A stretch of DNA of 64,000 nucleotides from Billgrantia endophytica (GCF_002879615.1 NZ_PNRF01000028.1:1-64000); one strand, 5' to 3'. Counted from the stretch's first letter, positions 1 to 21,986 are shown. Translations and numbers: made by a program. Notes: generated by a model not told the origin, from the sequence alone.

Positions 1-2373
<2,373 letters not shown>

Positions 2374-2470
2374 ATAACCCCAAGGGGTCTGCGCATTACG
2401 CGCGCAATTGCGGATACGCCGTCGACGATTCGACGCGAGACGATCACGCCAGCATGATTCCCGCCAGTTT
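2374..2470 (+). other. 23S-5S intergenic spacer
   Basis: About 97 nt of transcribed spacer between the 23S 3' end and the 5S gene. No tRNA is present in it. It should contain RNase processing sites; no specific site can be pinned down by eye. Confidence 0.8.
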
Positions 2471-2590
2471 TGCCTGACGACCTTAGCGAGTGGGAACCAC
2501 CTGACCCCATGCCGAACTCAGCAGTGAAACCGCTCAGCGCCGATGGTAGTGTGGGGTCTCCCCATGCGAGAGTAGGTCATCGTCAGGCAC
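2471..2590 (+). rRNA. rrf: 5S ribosomal RNA
   Basis: A 120-nt 5S gene. The ends TGCCTGACGACC and GTCAGGCAC pair as helix I. The interior has the conserved CCACCTGACCCCATGCCGAACTCAG and GGGTCTCCCCATGCGAGAGTAGG blocks in family order. It is the last gene of the rrn operon and is followed at once by an intrinsic terminator. Ends are inferred from helix I and may shift by 1-2 nt. Confidence 0.96.
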
Positions 2591-2598
2591 TTATTCAG

Positions 2599-2630
2599 AA
2601 ACCCAGCTTCGACAGAGGCTGGGTTTCGTC
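2599..2630 (+). terminator. Rho-independent terminator 1 of the rrn operon
   Basis: A 12-bp stem (2599-2610 with 2615-2626, one G-U pair) closes a GACA loop and is followed by TTTCGTCGTTT. The T-tract is poor, which may explain why a second, stronger terminator follows about 70 nt later. Confidence 0.75.
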
Positions 2631-2635
2631 GTTTG

Positions 2636-2695
2636 GGGGCCTCCCATGGAGAGTAGCGGAGCGCCGCCCGAGTCATCGTCAGGCACTTATTCAGA
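2636..2695 (+). repeat. Partial duplicate of the 5S rRNA 3' end (5S remnant)
   Basis: This repeats the end of the 5S gene. The 23 bases at 2673-2695 are identical to 2577-2599 (5S helix I strand plus the first downstream bases). Upstream, CTCCCATGGAGAGTAG resembles the 5S block CTCCCCATGCGAGAGTAG, with about 16 foreign bases between the two parts. It is too short to fold as a 5S rRNA. It most likely remains from loss of a tandem 5S copy or from duplication of the tail-terminator module. Confidence 0.8.
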
Positions 2696-2697
2696 CA

Positions 2698-2735
2698 CCC
2701 CAGCTTCCAACGAAGCTGGGGTTTTTCTTTTTCTA
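2698..2735 (+). terminator. Rho-independent terminator 2 of the rrn operon
   Basis: A perfect 10-bp stem (2698-2707 with 2712-2721), CAAC loop, then TTTTTCTTTTTC. It is related in sequence to terminator 1 and much stronger. It should isolate birA from rRNA transcription. Confidence 0.9.
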
Positions 2736-2743
2736 TCAGTACA

Positions 2744-2773
2744 TTTCCGGGCCTGCTGCAGTTCCGCTAGAAT
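2744..2773 (+). promoter_or_regulatory. Possible sigma70 promoter of birA-coaX
   Basis: A good -10 element, TAGAAT at 2768-2773, lies 29 bp before the birA start. The best -35 at an acceptable spacing is TTTCCG (2744-2749, 18-bp spacer), which is weak. It is placed directly after the rrn terminators. Confidence 0.45.
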
Positions 2774-2802
2774 GAGCCTTTTCCCGCTTGGGGCAATAGG
2801 GC

Positions 2803-3786
2803 ATGACCATCGGTGATTTGATCCGCCTGTTGAGCGATGGAGAGTTCCATTCCGGAGAGCAACTGGGTGAGCGGCTGGGCGTGTCGCGTACAGCGGTATG
2901 GAAGCAGTTGAAGAAACTCGAGGCGCTGGACATCCCCCTGGAGGCGGTAAAGGGGCAGGGGTATCGGCTGTCGACTCCGCTGGAACTTCTGGATGGCGGT
3001 GTCATCGTGGCCGAGCTTGCCCGAGGCGGAAGGCAGCATCTAACCCGCCTATTCATCGAGGAGACGCTGCCATCCAGTAACCAGTTCATTCGCCAGCGCT
3101 TCGAGCAGGGGGCGGGCCATGGCGAGGTCTGCCTGGTCGAGCAACAGAGCGAAGGCAGGGGGCGACGAGGCAGGAGCTGGACGACTCCCTGGGGGCACGC
3201 CCTGATGCTGTCGATCGGGTGGCGCTTCGAGTCGGGAGTGATCGCGCTGGAAGGGCTCAGTCTTGCTGTGGGTGTCGTATTGGCTCGTGTGCTGGAGCGC
3301 CATGGGGTCGCACCGAAGCTCAAGTGGCCCAATGATGTGCTTCTGGAGAGCACCGAAGGCAGGCTGGGCAAGCTTGCCGGCATACTGGTCGAAATCAGTG
3401 GTGACGCTGCCGGCCCCTGTGAGGTCGTGATTGGAATGGGCATCAATGTCAGCTTGCCGACGGCCTTTCGTGACAAGATCGAGCAGCCGGTGACGGCGGT
3501 TCACGATCAGGCGCCGGGCCTGTCGCGCAATCACCTGGCCGCTGAACTTCTGGAGGAGCTGTTGCCTCTGTTGGCGACGTACGAAACCCATGGCTTTGCT
3601 GCCTGGCAGGACGAATGGAACGCCCGTCATGCCTTTTCCGGATGTGATGTCGACATTCATCGGGGCGATCAGAGTTACATGGCGGTGGCCGAATCCGTCG
3701 ATGAGTCAGGTAATCTGTGGATACGTCGTGAAGGTGGACGTGAAAGGCTGGCGGGGGGAGAAATCAGCGTGCGTGCTCATTCATGA
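2803..3786 (+). CDS. birA: Bifunctional biotin--protein ligase / biotin operon repressor
   Basis: Attaches biotin to the biotin carboxyl carrier protein of acetyl-CoA carboxylase through biotinyl-AMP. It probably also acts as a biotin-responsive repressor. The 327-aa protein has an N-terminal winged helix (about residues 1-60, with SRTAVWKQLKKL as recognition helix), which marks the repressor-type group II BirA. The catalytic core carries the adenylate-binding loop GRGRRGR near residue 117 and the KWPND motif near residue 172. A C-terminal SH3-like cap ends the protein. The stop overlaps the coaX start by 4 nt (ATGA), so the two are probably translationally coupled. No bio genes are in the window, so the repressor role is family knowledge. 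Confidence 0.95.
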   Translation: MTIGDLIRLLSDGEFHSGEQLGERLGVSRTAVWKQLKKLEALDIPLEAVKGQGYRLSTPLELLDGGVIVAELARGGRQHLTRLFIEETLPSSNQFIRQRFEQGAGHGEVCLVEQQSEGRGRRGRSWTTPWGHALMLSIGWRFESGVIALEGLSLAVGVVLARVLERHGVAPKLKWPNDVLLESTEGRLGKLAGILVEISGDAAGPCEVVIGMGINVSLPTAFRDKIEQPVTAVHDQAPGLSRNHLAAELLEELLPLLATYETHGFAAWQDEWNARHAFSGCDVDIHRGDQSYMAVAESVDESGNLWIRREGGRERLAGGEISVRAHS

Positions 3787-4622
3787 TCCTGGACCTGGAT
3801 ATTGGCAATACGCTATCCAAATGGCGTCTGAAGGATACTGACAGTAGCGAGATCCGCTCGCGCGGTGCTGTCTGGACTCGCGAGGAGTGGAAGCCGGGCT
3901 CCGATATTCCCGATCTGGATGTGGTTGAGGCGGTCAGAATCTCCAGTGTGGCCAGGGCCGCGGTACTGGAACAGACCGTATCGCTGCTGCAGCATCGTGT
4001 GCAGAGCGTGCATGTGGCGCATTCCACGGCAGAAGCGCTAGGGGTGGTCAACGGGTATCAGGAACCGCATAGGCTGGGTGTGGACCGCTGGATGGGCGTG
4101 CTGGCCGGCTACCAGCTGGCAGGGGGCTGTTGCGCAGTCGATTGCGGAAGCGCCATAACGGTTGATTTTGTTCTGCCGGGTGGGCGGCACCTGGGGGGCT
4201 ACATTGTCCCTGGGCTGCGGTTGATGAAAGAGAGCCTGAAGCTGGGGACCCGGAATGTGGCCATCGATCCCGACAGCGAGGCTGAGGAACTGCTGCTGCC
4301 AGGCACGCGGACGGTCGAGGCGGTGAACCATGGTATCTACATGGCGGCAGTGAGCGCCATCAACCGTATCTATGCGGAGGTATGCGACCGCGAGGGCGTG
4401 GCACTGCCAATGCTGTTGACCGGTGGCGATGCCCGAGTGGTGGCACGAGGGGTGCAATCACCCCACGCGGTCTGGCCCGATATGGTATATGGCGGCCTGG
4501 AGGCCTGCTTTCCGCTGACGGCTGCGGAGCGAGCGGGCCGCATGTCCGGCGCCCCGCGCGTGCCGCCTCCGGCCGGGCTGGAAAAAATCCGGGCTGGCCT
4601 TGCATTCTCCATGTTGCTTTGA
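3783..4622 (+). CDS. coaX: Type III pantothenate kinase
   Basis: Phosphorylates pantothenate, the first step of coenzyme A synthesis, in the CoaX form of the enzyme that is not feedback-inhibited by CoA. The 279-aa protein starts with the ASKHA phosphate loop DIGNT (residues 6-10). It has the substrate-binding GVDRWMG segment near residue 98 and the second phosphate motif DCGSAITVDF near residue 119. A glycine-rich TGGDA near residue 212 matches the adenosine site. The length is slightly above the usual 245-260 residues. The ATG overlaps the birA stop, joining two genes that both supply acyl-carrier cofactors. No terminator is visible before the tRNA promoter downstream. Confidence 0.95.
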   Translation: MILDLDIGNTLSKWRLKDTDSSEIRSRGAVWTREEWKPGSDIPDLDVVEAVRISSVARAAVLEQTVSLLQHRVQSVHVAHSTAEALGVVNGYQEPHRLGVDRWMGVLAGYQLAGGCCAVDCGSAITVDFVLPGGRHLGGYIVPGLRLMKESLKLGTRNVAIDPDSEAEELLLPGTRTVEAVNHGIYMAAVSAINRIYAEVCDREGVALPMLLTGGDARVVARGVQSPHAVWPDMVYGGLEACFPLTAAERAGRMSGAPRVPPPAGLEKIRAGLAFSMLL

Positions 4623-4700
4623 CACAATGCAGCGCGTTCCGAGGCGGAGGGTTCGCTTGAGTCGAGCTCTTGCCCAAGCAAGTTGCTGATAAACAAGCAC

Positions 4701-4728
4701 TTGACAAGGGTCTCGGAGGCGGTAGAAT
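4701..4728 (+). promoter_or_regulatory. Sigma70 promoter of the tRNA-Tyr/Gly/Thr cluster
   Basis: TTGACA (4701-4706) and TAGAAT (4723-4728) are separated by 16 bp. They are followed by a GC-rich discriminator (TAGCCGCC), as is usual for growth-rate-controlled stable RNA promoters. The expected start lies just before tRNA-Tyr at 4741. Confidence 0.85.
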
Positions 4729-4740
4729 TAGCCGCCAGCT

Positions 4741-4825
<85 letters not shown>

Positions 4826-4873
4826 GTATTCTGCTGTGATCGGCTTTGGCGATTCGGCAGCCAGAGTGGGTGA

Positions 4874-4947
<74 letters not shown>

Positions 4948-5012
4948 GTATGGCAGGCGCTGACGATGGAGATCGGCGCCGTGGCATGAAAGAGATTGTG
5001 CCAGAGGGTTTT

Positions 5013-5087
5013 GCTCATGTAGCTCAGGGGTAGAGCACACCCTTGGTAAGGGTGAGGTCGACGGTTCAAATCCGTCCATGAGCTCCA
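5013..5087 (+). tRNA. tRNA-Thr (GGT)
   Basis: The acceptor stem GCTCATG pairs with CATGAGC (5077-5083), discriminator T, encoded CCA at 5085-5087. The anticodon loop TTGGTAA gives GGT at 5045-5047. In E. coli and Pseudomonas a tuf gene follows at this point. Here a terminator follows instead. Confidence 0.97.
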
Positions 5088-5095
5088 AACTGCGG

Positions 5096-5127
5096 AAAGG
5101 CGGGCCAAGGCCCGCCTTTCTCATTTC
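5096..5127 (+). terminator. Rho-independent terminator after tRNA-Thr
   Basis: A perfect 11-bp GC-rich stem (AAAGGCGGGCC, 5096-5106, with 5109-5119) is followed by CTCATTTCTTC. It ends the Tyr-Gly-Thr transcript and separates it from the tRNA-Trp promoter. Confidence 0.88.
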
Positions 5128-5155
5128 TTCATGACGCCGAGGTGTCGGGAAGGGG

Positions 5156-5184
5156 TTGCCAGGAAGCGATACCTTCGCTATCAT
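5156..5184 (+). promoter_or_regulatory. Sigma70 promoter of tRNA-Trp-secE-nusG
   Basis: TTGCCA (5156-5161), a 17-bp spacer and TATCAT (5179-5184), then a GC-rich discriminator. It sits about 50 bp upstream of tRNA-Trp. No other promoter is evident before secE, so it probably drives tRNA-Trp, secE and nusG together. Confidence 0.75.
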
Positions 5185-5235
5185 GGCGCCCGCTGTTGTG
5201 CATGCTGCCTGCAAAGGGTGGTGCATACCAGATAC

Positions 5236-5311
<76 letters not shown>

Positions 5312-5382
5312 ACCTCCCCCAGGTTGGCAACCATCTACCGGATTGTTGATTCGATTGCCGCACCCTGAGGAGTCTCGTTTTC

Positions 5383-5751
5383 ATGAAACATAACGCCGAG
5401 GTGCAGGAGTCGCGCCACGACGGGCTCAAATGGGCGGTTGTCGTCACTTTGCTGGGTCTGGCGGTGGTGGGTAACACCTACTTTGCCGACCAGGCAATTC
5501 TCTACCGCGTGCTGGGTGTCGTTGTCCTGTGTGTGGGGGCGGCGCTGGTTGCGCTGACTACCACCAGGGGTCGCGAGCTGGCCGAGCTAGCCAAGAGCGC
5601 CAAGAAAGAGATCCAGCGCGTGGTTTGGCCGACCCGTCCCGAAACCGTGCAGACCACGGCCATTGTGCTTGTCGCCGTGCTGGTGGTCGGGCTGATGCTG
5701 TGGCTGATCGACACCCTTCTCAGCTGGGCGATGTCCGGCGTCATCGGTTAG
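5383..5751 (+). CDS. secE: Preprotein translocase subunit SecE
   Basis: Essential clamp subunit of the SecYEG translocon in the inner membrane. The 122-aa protein has three hydrophobic segments (about residues 17-33, 41-58 and 93-112), the E. coli-type form. The conserved amphipathic helix before the last segment contains [16 protein letters not shown] (about 72-88), which clasps SecY. The start ATG has a GAGGAG ribosome-binding site. nusG follows after 8 bp, the ancient secE-nusG pairing. The partner secY lies at 31.2 kb in the spc operon. Confidence 0.96.
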   Translation: MKHNAEVQESRHDGLKWAVVVTLLGLAVVGNTYFADQAILYRVLGVVVLCVGAALVALTTTRGRELAELAKSAKKEIQRVVWPTRPETVQTTAIVLVAVLVVGLMLWLIDTLLSWAMSGVIG

Positions 5752-5759
5752 GAGTTTTC

Positions 5760-6293
5760 ATGTCCAAGCGTTGGTACGTCGTTCACGCCTACTCGGGCTT
5801 CGAGAAGCATGTCATGCGCTCCCTGGTCGAGCGCGTGAAGCTGTATGGCATGGAAGACCGCTTTGGCGAAATTCTGGTGCCTACCGAAGAAGTCGTCGAA
5901 GTGCGCGACGGCAAGCGCCGCAAGAGTGAGCGCAAGTTCTATCCCGGCTACGTGCTGGTCGAGATGGAGATGGATGACGCCACCTGGCATCTGGTCAACG
6001 AGACCCCGCGTGTCATGGGGTTCATTGGCGGGACCAAGGAGAAACCGGCTCCGATCACTCAGAAGGAAGCCGACGCCATCCTGCGGCGGGTCAAGGACGG
6101 CACCGACAAGCCGCGTCCCAAGACCTTGTTCGAGCCGGGTCAGTCCGTGCGAGTCGTGGATGGTCCCTTCGCCGACTTCAATGGCGTCGTCGAGGAAGTC
6201 AATTACGACAAGAGTCGCTTGCAGGTCAGCGTGCTGATCTTTGGTCGGGCGACTCCGGTCGAGCTGGAATTCGCGCAGGTCGAGAAGGAATGA
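5760..6293 (+). CDS. nusG: Transcription termination/antitermination factor NusG
   Basis: Binds the RNA polymerase clamp, suppresses pausing, and links polymerase to Rho or to the leading ribosome. The 177-aa protein begins [18 protein letters not shown]. It has an NGN domain (about 1-115) and a C-terminal KOW domain starting near [19 protein letters not shown]. The reading frame is open upstream into secE, but the ATG at 5760, after TAGGAGTTTTC, matches the family N-terminus exactly. Length is close to the 181 residues of E. coli NusG. Confidence 0.97.
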   Translation: MSKRWYVVHAYSGFEKHVMRSLVERVKLYGMEDRFGEILVPTEEVVEVRDGKRRKSERKFYPGYVLVEMEMDDATWHLVNETPRVMGFIGGTKEKPAPITQKEADAILRRVKDGTDKPRPKTLFEPGQSVRVVDGPFADFNGVVEEVNYDKSRLQVSVLIFGRATPVELEFAQVEKE

Positions 6294-6457
6294 TCCTCGA
6301 TCTCTGATTTGCTGTGCGGCCACTTCGGTGGCCGTTTAACCCGGGGAGCCGCAAGAAGGACGCTGAACAAATTGGCGAGCGGGATGAAGCGCAAGGCGCC
6401 CGCACAGACATTTGAGCAGCGTTTTTCGAGGCGCTATTACCCAACTGGAGTCTACAC
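6294..6457 (+). promoter_or_regulatory. nusG-rplK intergenic leader with hairpin
   Basis: A 164-bp gap. It starts with a 7-bp stem and TTCG tetraloop (6317-6323 with 6328-6334) followed by TTTAAC, which could be a weak terminator or processing site after nusG. The rest is the rplK leader, where L1 binds its own mRNA in E. coli. I could not identify the L1 motif or a convincing promoter by eye. Confidence 0.5.
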
Positions 6458-6889
6458 ATGGCCAAGAAAGTACAGGCTTACATCAAGCTGCAGGTCGCAG
6501 CTGGCAAAGCCAACCCGAGTCCCCCCGTGGGCCCCGCGCTGGGTCAGCACGGTGTGAACATCATGGAGTTCTGCAAGGCCTTCAATGCGGCTACGCAGGA
6601 AATCGAGCCGGGTCTGCCGACTCCCGTGGTCATCACCGTCTACTCCGACCGCAGCTTCACCTTCGTCACCAAGACCCCGCCCGCGGCGGTCCTGCTGAAG
6701 AAGGCGGCTGGCATCAAGTCCGGCTCCGGTGAGCCGAACAAGAAGAAGGTCGGCACCGTGACCCGCGAACAGCTCGAAGAGATCGCCAAGACCAAGGAGC
6801 CGGATCTGACGGCTGCCGATCTCGATGCCGCTGTGCGCACCATTGCCGGTAGTGCCCGCAGCATGGGCCTGAACGTGGAGGGTCTCTGA
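6458..6889 (+). CDS. rplK: 50S ribosomal protein L11
   Basis: Binds the GTPase-associated centre of 23S rRNA, contacts elongation factors and is needed for RelA activation. The 143-aa protein begins [32 protein letters not shown], with the conserved proline-rich hinge region. The C-terminal rRNA-binding domain ends [10 protein letters not shown]. Length equals the family norm (141-144). The SD CTGGAG sits 7 nt before the ATG. rplA follows after 2 bp, the standard L11 operon. Confidence 0.97.
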   Translation: MAKKVQAYIKLQVAAGKANPSPPVGPALGQHGVNIMEFCKAFNAATQEIEPGLPTPVVITVYSDRSFTFVTKTPPAAVLLKKAAGIKSGSGEPNKKKVGTVTREQLEEIAKTKEPDLTAADLDAAVRTIAGSARSMGLNVEGL

Positions 6890-6891
6890 TC

Positions 6892-7584
6892 ATGGCTAAA
6901 CTGTCCAAGCGTGCTCAGCTGGCTCGCGAGAAAATCGATCCGACCAAGGCGTACTCCCTGGAAGAAGCCGTTGCGCTGCTCAATGAGCTGTCCACCGTCA
7001 AGTTCCGTGAGTCCCTGGATGTCGCCATCAATCTTGGCGTCGACCCGCGTAAATCCGACCAGGTCGTGCGTGGCGCCACCGTCATGCCCAACGGTACCGG
7101 CAAGGACGTTCGCGTCGCTGTCTTCACCCAGGGTGCCAACGCCGATGCCGCCAAGGAAGCCGGTGCCGACATCGTCGGCATGGAGGACCTGGCCGAACGG
7201 GTCAAGAAAGGCCAGCTCGACTTCGACGTGGTCATTGCCTCGCCGGACGCCATGCGCGTTGTCGGTCAACTGGGTCAGATCCTGGGTCCGCGTGGCCTGA
7301 TGCCCAACCCCAAGGTCGGCACCGTGACGCCGGACGTGGCCACGGCGGTCAAGAATGCCAAGGCGGGTCAGGTGCGTTTCCGTACCGACAAGAATGGCAT
7401 CATTCATACCACCCTGGGCAAGGTCGATTTCGATGTCGCCTCGATCCAGGGCAACCTGGAAGCGCTGGTTTCCGACCTCAAGCGTCTGAAGCCGAGCACC
7501 TCCAAGGGCATCTACTTCAAGAAGATCACCCTGTCCACTACCATGGGCCCGGGTGTGACCCTCGAACATTCCGCTCTCGTCTAA
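6892..7584 (+). CDS. rplA: 50S ribosomal protein L1
   Basis: Forms the mobile L1 stalk next to the E site and in E. coli represses translation of the rplK-rplA mRNA. The 230-aa protein begins [21 protein letters not shown]. It contains the conserved segment [14 protein letters not shown] in domain II and ends in the STTMGPGV region. The start lies 2 bp after the rplK stop, and its SD (GTGGAGGG) is within the rplK 3' end, which fits translational coupling. Confidence 0.97.
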   Translation: MAKLSKRAQLAREKIDPTKAYSLEEAVALLNELSTVKFRESLDVAINLGVDPRKSDQVVRGATVMPNGTGKDVRVAVFTQGANADAAKEAGADIVGMEDLAERVKKGQLDFDVVIASPDAMRVVGQLGQILGPRGLMPNPKVGTVTPDVATAVKNAKAGQVRFRTDKNGIIHTTLGKVDFDVASIQGNLEALVSDLKRLKPSTSKGIYFKKITLSTTMGPGVTLEHSALV

Positions 7585-7881
7585 CGAGTCGGTCGTCCGA
7601 GGCAGGAAGAACGAGCAGTAGTAGCAGGTTGCAGGAACTTTGCGGTCCCCGTGCGCTGATTCAGCAAGTTGGGGCACCGTCAAAGACCGCAGGCGCCGCC
7701 CTCTTTCGAGTGGGTGGCTTAATCTCCCCCGAGGGGTGCCTGCGCAGATGGTGTGGCCGCCAGATCGCTGGTGAGCACCATCACCCAGGACTTCCAACAG
7801 AGAGTCGCAAGGCAGGAGTTGGAAGAGATGGTAACCACCGGAGCCCGCATCGTGAGGCTCCGGCACGAAGGAGTGATCACT
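7585..7881 (+). promoter_or_regulatory. L10 (rplJL) mRNA leader
   Basis: This 297-bp gene-free stretch matches the L10 leader known upstream of rplJ in many bacteria, where the L10-L12 complex binds and represses translation. A 9-bp helix pairs GCAGGCGCC (7689-7697) with GGTGCCTGC (7735-7743, one G-U). Between them lies the GGCTTAATC internal-loop segment, and after it CAGATGGTG; both resemble the E. coli leader. A promoter for rplJ is likely in this region but was not resolved. In-frame extension of rplJ into this leader should be ignored. Confidence 0.8.
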
Positions 7882-8385
7882 GTGCCACTAGCACTCGAAG
7901 GCAAGAAGGCGATCGTTGCCGAGGTCAGTGAAGCGGCCAAGGGCGCGCTCTCCGTCGTCGTTGCCGATTCTCGTGGCGTGACGGTCGGCAAGATGACCGA
8001 TCTGCGCAAGCAGGCTCGCGAGAATGGCGTGCAGATCCGTGTTGTTCGCAACACCCTGGCACGCCGCGCCCTCTCAGGCACCCAGTGGGAATGCCTGAGC
8101 GAGAGCTTCGTTGGTCCGACTCTGTTGGCTTTCTCCACCGAGCATCCGGGCGCAGCCGCCCGCCTGTTCAAGGAGTTTGGCAAGGATGAGAAGAACTTCG
8201 AAGTCAAGGCGCTGGCCTACGAAGGCGAGCTGATTCCGGCTAGCGACATTGACCGCCTGGCGACACTGCCGACCTATGACGAGGCCATCGCCAAGCTGAT
8301 GTCCGTCATGAAAGAGGCGTCCGCCGGCAAGCTGGTTCGTACCCTGGCCGCCCTGCGCGACCAGAAGCAGGAAGAAGCCGCCTGA
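7882..8385 (+). CDS. rplJ: 50S ribosomal protein L10
   Basis: Anchors L7/L12 dimers to the ribosomal stalk and, complexed with them, controls its own mRNA. The GTG at 7882 is chosen because the product then begins [24 protein letters not shown], matching the family N-terminus. It is preceded by GAAGGAG at a spacing of 8. The ATG-started reading frame 129 bp upstream runs through the leader structure. The product is 167 aa, close to the 165 of E. coli L10. The C-terminal helix that recruits L12 ends in RDQKQEEAA. Confidence 0.95.
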   Translation: MPLALEGKKAIVAEVSEAAKGALSVVVADSRGVTVGKMTDLRKQARENGVQIRVVRNTLARRALSGTQWECLSESFVGPTLLAFSTEHPGAAARLFKEFGKDEKNFEVKALAYEGELIPASDIDRLATLPTYDEAIAKLMSVMKEASAGKLVRTLAALRDQKQEEAA

Positions 8386-8474
8386 CAGGCGAACTCATTC
8401 CCGCTGCCTGAATCGAAATCTGAATATACGAGCGCTCGGCGAGCCGAGGCTCCCGCAAAGTTAGGAAGATCAAA

Positions 8475-8846
8475 ATGGCACTGACCAAAGAAGACATCAT
8501 CAACGCCGTCGCCGACATGTCCGTCATGGACGTCGTCGAGCTGATCGAAGCCATGGAAGAGAAGTTCGGCGTTTCTGCCGCGGCTGCCGTCATGGCCGGC
8601 CCGGCTGCCGGTGGCGAAGCCGCTGCCGAAGAGCAGACCGAGTTCGACCTGGTGCTGACCGCAGCCGGCGACAAGAAGGTCAACGTGATCAAGGCCGTTC
8701 GCGAGTTGACCGGCCTGGGCCTCAAGGAAGCCAAGGGCGCCGTTGACGGTGCGCCGGCTACCATCAAGGAAGGCTTGTCCAAGGACGAGGCCGAAGCGGC
8801 CAAGGCGAAGCTGGAAGAAGCCGGCGCGAGCGTGGAGCTCAAGTAA
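8475..8846 (+). CDS. rplL: 50S ribosomal protein L7/L12
   Basis: Multi-copy stalk protein that recruits and activates translational GTPases. The 123-aa acidic protein has an N-terminal dimerisation domain (about 1-35), an alanine/glycine-rich hinge (about 36-55) and the conserved C-terminal domain with [15 protein letters not shown]. The SD TTAGGAAG precedes the ATG. An 89-bp gap separates it from rplJ. The hairpin downstream probably sets its excess expression over rpoBC. Confidence 0.97.
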   Translation: MALTKEDIINAVADMSVMDVVELIEAMEEKFGVSAAAAVMAGPAAGGEAAAEEQTEFDLVLTAAGDKKVNVIKAVRELTGLGLKEAKGAVDGAPATIKEGLSKDEAEAAKAKLEEAGASVELK

Positions 8847-8886
8847 TCCTTGTGCCCATGGCTTCACGCGCTGCGTAAGCTTCCAC

Positions 8887-8921
8887 GGCTGGTGGCGGGC
8901 CCTCCCGCTGCCGGCCTTTTT
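8887..8921 (+). terminator. rplL-rpoB attenuator / partial terminator
   Basis: A 13-bp stem (8887-8899 with 8904-8916, three G-U pairs) with a 4-nt loop is followed directly by TTTTTC. It has the full form of an intrinsic terminator but lies inside an operon. It is therefore most likely the attenuator that reduces readthrough into rpoB, as known between rplL and rpoB in E. coli. Confidence 0.8.
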
Positions 8922-9079
8922 CTGTTGCACTAGCGCCTTGCTGACGCAGCGTCGCTAGAAGAATCCCGACGGCGAGCTACCCTCTGTGGAGCTTGCCGTC
9001 AGCGCCTGACGGGGGCGGTCCCGTCGGGCGGCGCCGACCACGCATCGGTCACCCATGGTGAACAAGCTGGGGAATACAG

Positions 9080-13159
<4,080 letters not shown>

Positions 13160-13170
13160 GAGCCGATTCC

Positions 13171-17391
<4,221 letters not shown>

Positions 17392-17428
17392 ACGGCGTGC
17401 GGCAACGGCAGGGGGCAGTGCTCCCTGC

Positions 17429-17458
17429 TTGACGCCAGACCCCGTCAGCCATTAGAAT
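17429..17458 (+). promoter_or_regulatory. Sigma70 promoter of the str operon (rpsL-rpsG-fusA-tuf)
   Basis: TTGACG (17429-17434), an 18-bp spacer and TAGAAT (17453-17458), 77 bp before rpsL. It partly overlaps an inverted repeat (GCAGGG/CCCTGC) left of the -35. Confidence 0.75.
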
Positions 17459-17535
17459 GCGCAGCCTTTAACAGTGGGGTGGGTGCGCCCGCGCCCGCTG
17501 GAAGGCAAGGCAACCATTGGAGTCAGCTACACAAT

Positions 17536-17910
17536 ATGGCAACGATCAATCAGCTCGTGCGCAAGCCGCGCAAGCGCCCCGCCGCCAAGAGCGACGTGCC
17601 GGCGCTGCAGGCCTGTCCGCAGAAGCGCGGTGTCTGCACCCGCGTCTATACCACCACCCCGAAGAAGCCGAACTCGGCGCTGCGTAAAGTCTGTCGTGTG
17701 CGTCTGACCAACGGTTTCGAGGTTTCCTCGTACATCGGTGGTGAGGGTCACAACCTTCAGGAACACTCCGTGGTGCTGATCCGCGGCGGACGTGTCAAGG
17801 ACTTGCCGGGTGTGCGTTATCACACCGTTCGCGGCGCCCTCGACACCTCCGGCGTACAGAACCGCAAGCAGGGTCGTTCCAAGTACGGTACCAAGCGTCC
17901 GAAGTCCTGA
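17536..17910 (+). CDS. rpsL: 30S ribosomal protein S12
   Basis: Decoding-centre protein that governs accuracy and streptomycin response. The ATG at 17536 gives 124 aa beginning [20 protein letters not shown], identical in length to E. coli S12. The frame is open further upstream but that part does not match the family. Lysines 43 and 88 sit in [13 protein letters not shown] and [13 protein letters not shown], the streptomycin-sensitive form. Aspartate 89 is the residue methylthiolated by RimO in other bacteria. First gene of the str operon. Confidence 0.97.
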   Translation: MATINQLVRKPRKRPAAKSDVPALQACPQKRGVCTRVYTTTPKKPNSALRKVCRVRLTNGFEVSSYIGGEGHNLQEHSVVLIRGGRVKDLPGVRYHTVRGALDTSGVQNRKQGRSKYGTKRPKS

Positions 17911-18028
17911 TCGACCGCGGTTCGCGATACCCAAGAATTTGTTATCGGTCTGATAAGAGTAAGGCCGGGCGCCGCAAGCTGCGGGAGTCCCGGGTTTGCC
18001 TGAAAGACCCTTCAACCGAGGGCTTGTC
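17911..18028 (+). other. rpsL-rpsG intercistronic region
   Basis: A 118-bp gap with GC-rich inverted sequence (around GGCCGGGCGCCGC...GGGAGTCCCGG). In E. coli the str intercistronic region is where S7 binds to repress its own synthesis. A similar role is plausible here, but the motif was not confirmed. Confidence 0.4.
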
Positions 18029-18499
18029 ATGCCTAGAAGAAGAGTAGTAGCCAAGCGCGAGATTCTGCCGGATCCCAAGTTCGGAAGTGAGCGTCTGGCG
18101 AAGTTCATGAACCACCTGATGTTCAGCGGCAAGAAGTCCACAGCTGAGCGCATCGTCTATGGTGCGCTGGACACGGTTGCCGAGCGTAGCAAGGAAGAGC
18201 CGCTGGAGATCTTCGATCGCGCGCTGGAAGCCATCCAGCCGATGGTCGAGGTCAAGTCCCGTCGCGTCGGTGGTGCGACCTATCAGGTTCCGGTAGAAGT
18301 CCGCCCCTCGCGTCGCCAGGCGCTGGCCATGCGTTGGCTGGTGGATGCGGCGCGCAAGCGCGGCGAGAAGACCATGGTGCAGCGTCTTGCTGGTGAGATG
18401 CTCGACGCCGCCGAGGGCAAGGGCTCTGCGGTCAAGAAGCGTGAAGACGTGCATCGCATGGCCGAGGCCAACAAGGCGTTCTCGCACTACCGCTTCTAA
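18029..18499 (+). CDS. rpsG: 30S ribosomal protein S7
   Basis: Initiates assembly of the 30S head and contacts the E-site mRNA and tRNA. The ATG at 18029 yields 156 aa beginning [28 protein letters not shown]. The conserved [19 protein letters not shown] beta hairpin follows. The frame is open 33 bp further upstream, but only the chosen start gives the family N-terminus. Second gene of the str operon. S7 is the operon's translational repressor in E. coli. Confidence 0.97.
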   Translation: MPRRRVVAKREILPDPKFGSERLAKFMNHLMFSGKKSTAERIVYGALDTVAERSKEEPLEIFDRALEAIQPMVEVKSRRVGGATYQVPVEVRPSRRQALAMRWLVDAARKRGEKTMVQRLAGEMLDAAEGKGSAVKKREDVHRMAEANKAFSHYRF

Positions 18500-18541
18500 G
18501 TGCGCTTCTAAGCGCATCGCCAACCAACGGGGAGTTCCACC

Positions 18542-20662
<2,121 letters not shown>

Positions 20663-20694
20663 CCCGTTTTAGCTAACGTAAAGAGGTTATCGAA

Positions 20695-21888
<1,194 letters not shown>

Positions 21889-21910
21889 GTCCTGGGCTGC
21901 TGAGTGATCG

Positions 21911-21938
21911 AAGGGGGCTCCGCAAGGGGCCCCCTTTC
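21911..21938 (+). terminator. Rho-independent terminator of the str operon
   Basis: AAGGGGGC (21911-21918) pairs with GCCCCCTT (21929-21936) and is followed by TCTG. It lies about 20 bp after the tuf stop and just before the S10 promoter. Confidence 0.8.
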
Positions 21939-21957
21939 TGCGCACCGCGGTGAGTGT

Positions 21958-21986
21958 TTGACACTCGTTGCGGGCGTGCCTATAAT
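21958..21986 (+). promoter_or_regulatory. Perfect-consensus sigma70 promoter of the S10 operon
   Basis: TTGACA (21958-21963), exactly 17 bp, TATAAT (21981-21986). Both hexamers and the spacer are the consensus. The predicted leader to rpsJ is only about 58 nt. No other convincing promoter was recognised across the following 14 kb of ribosomal genes. Confidence 0.92.
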
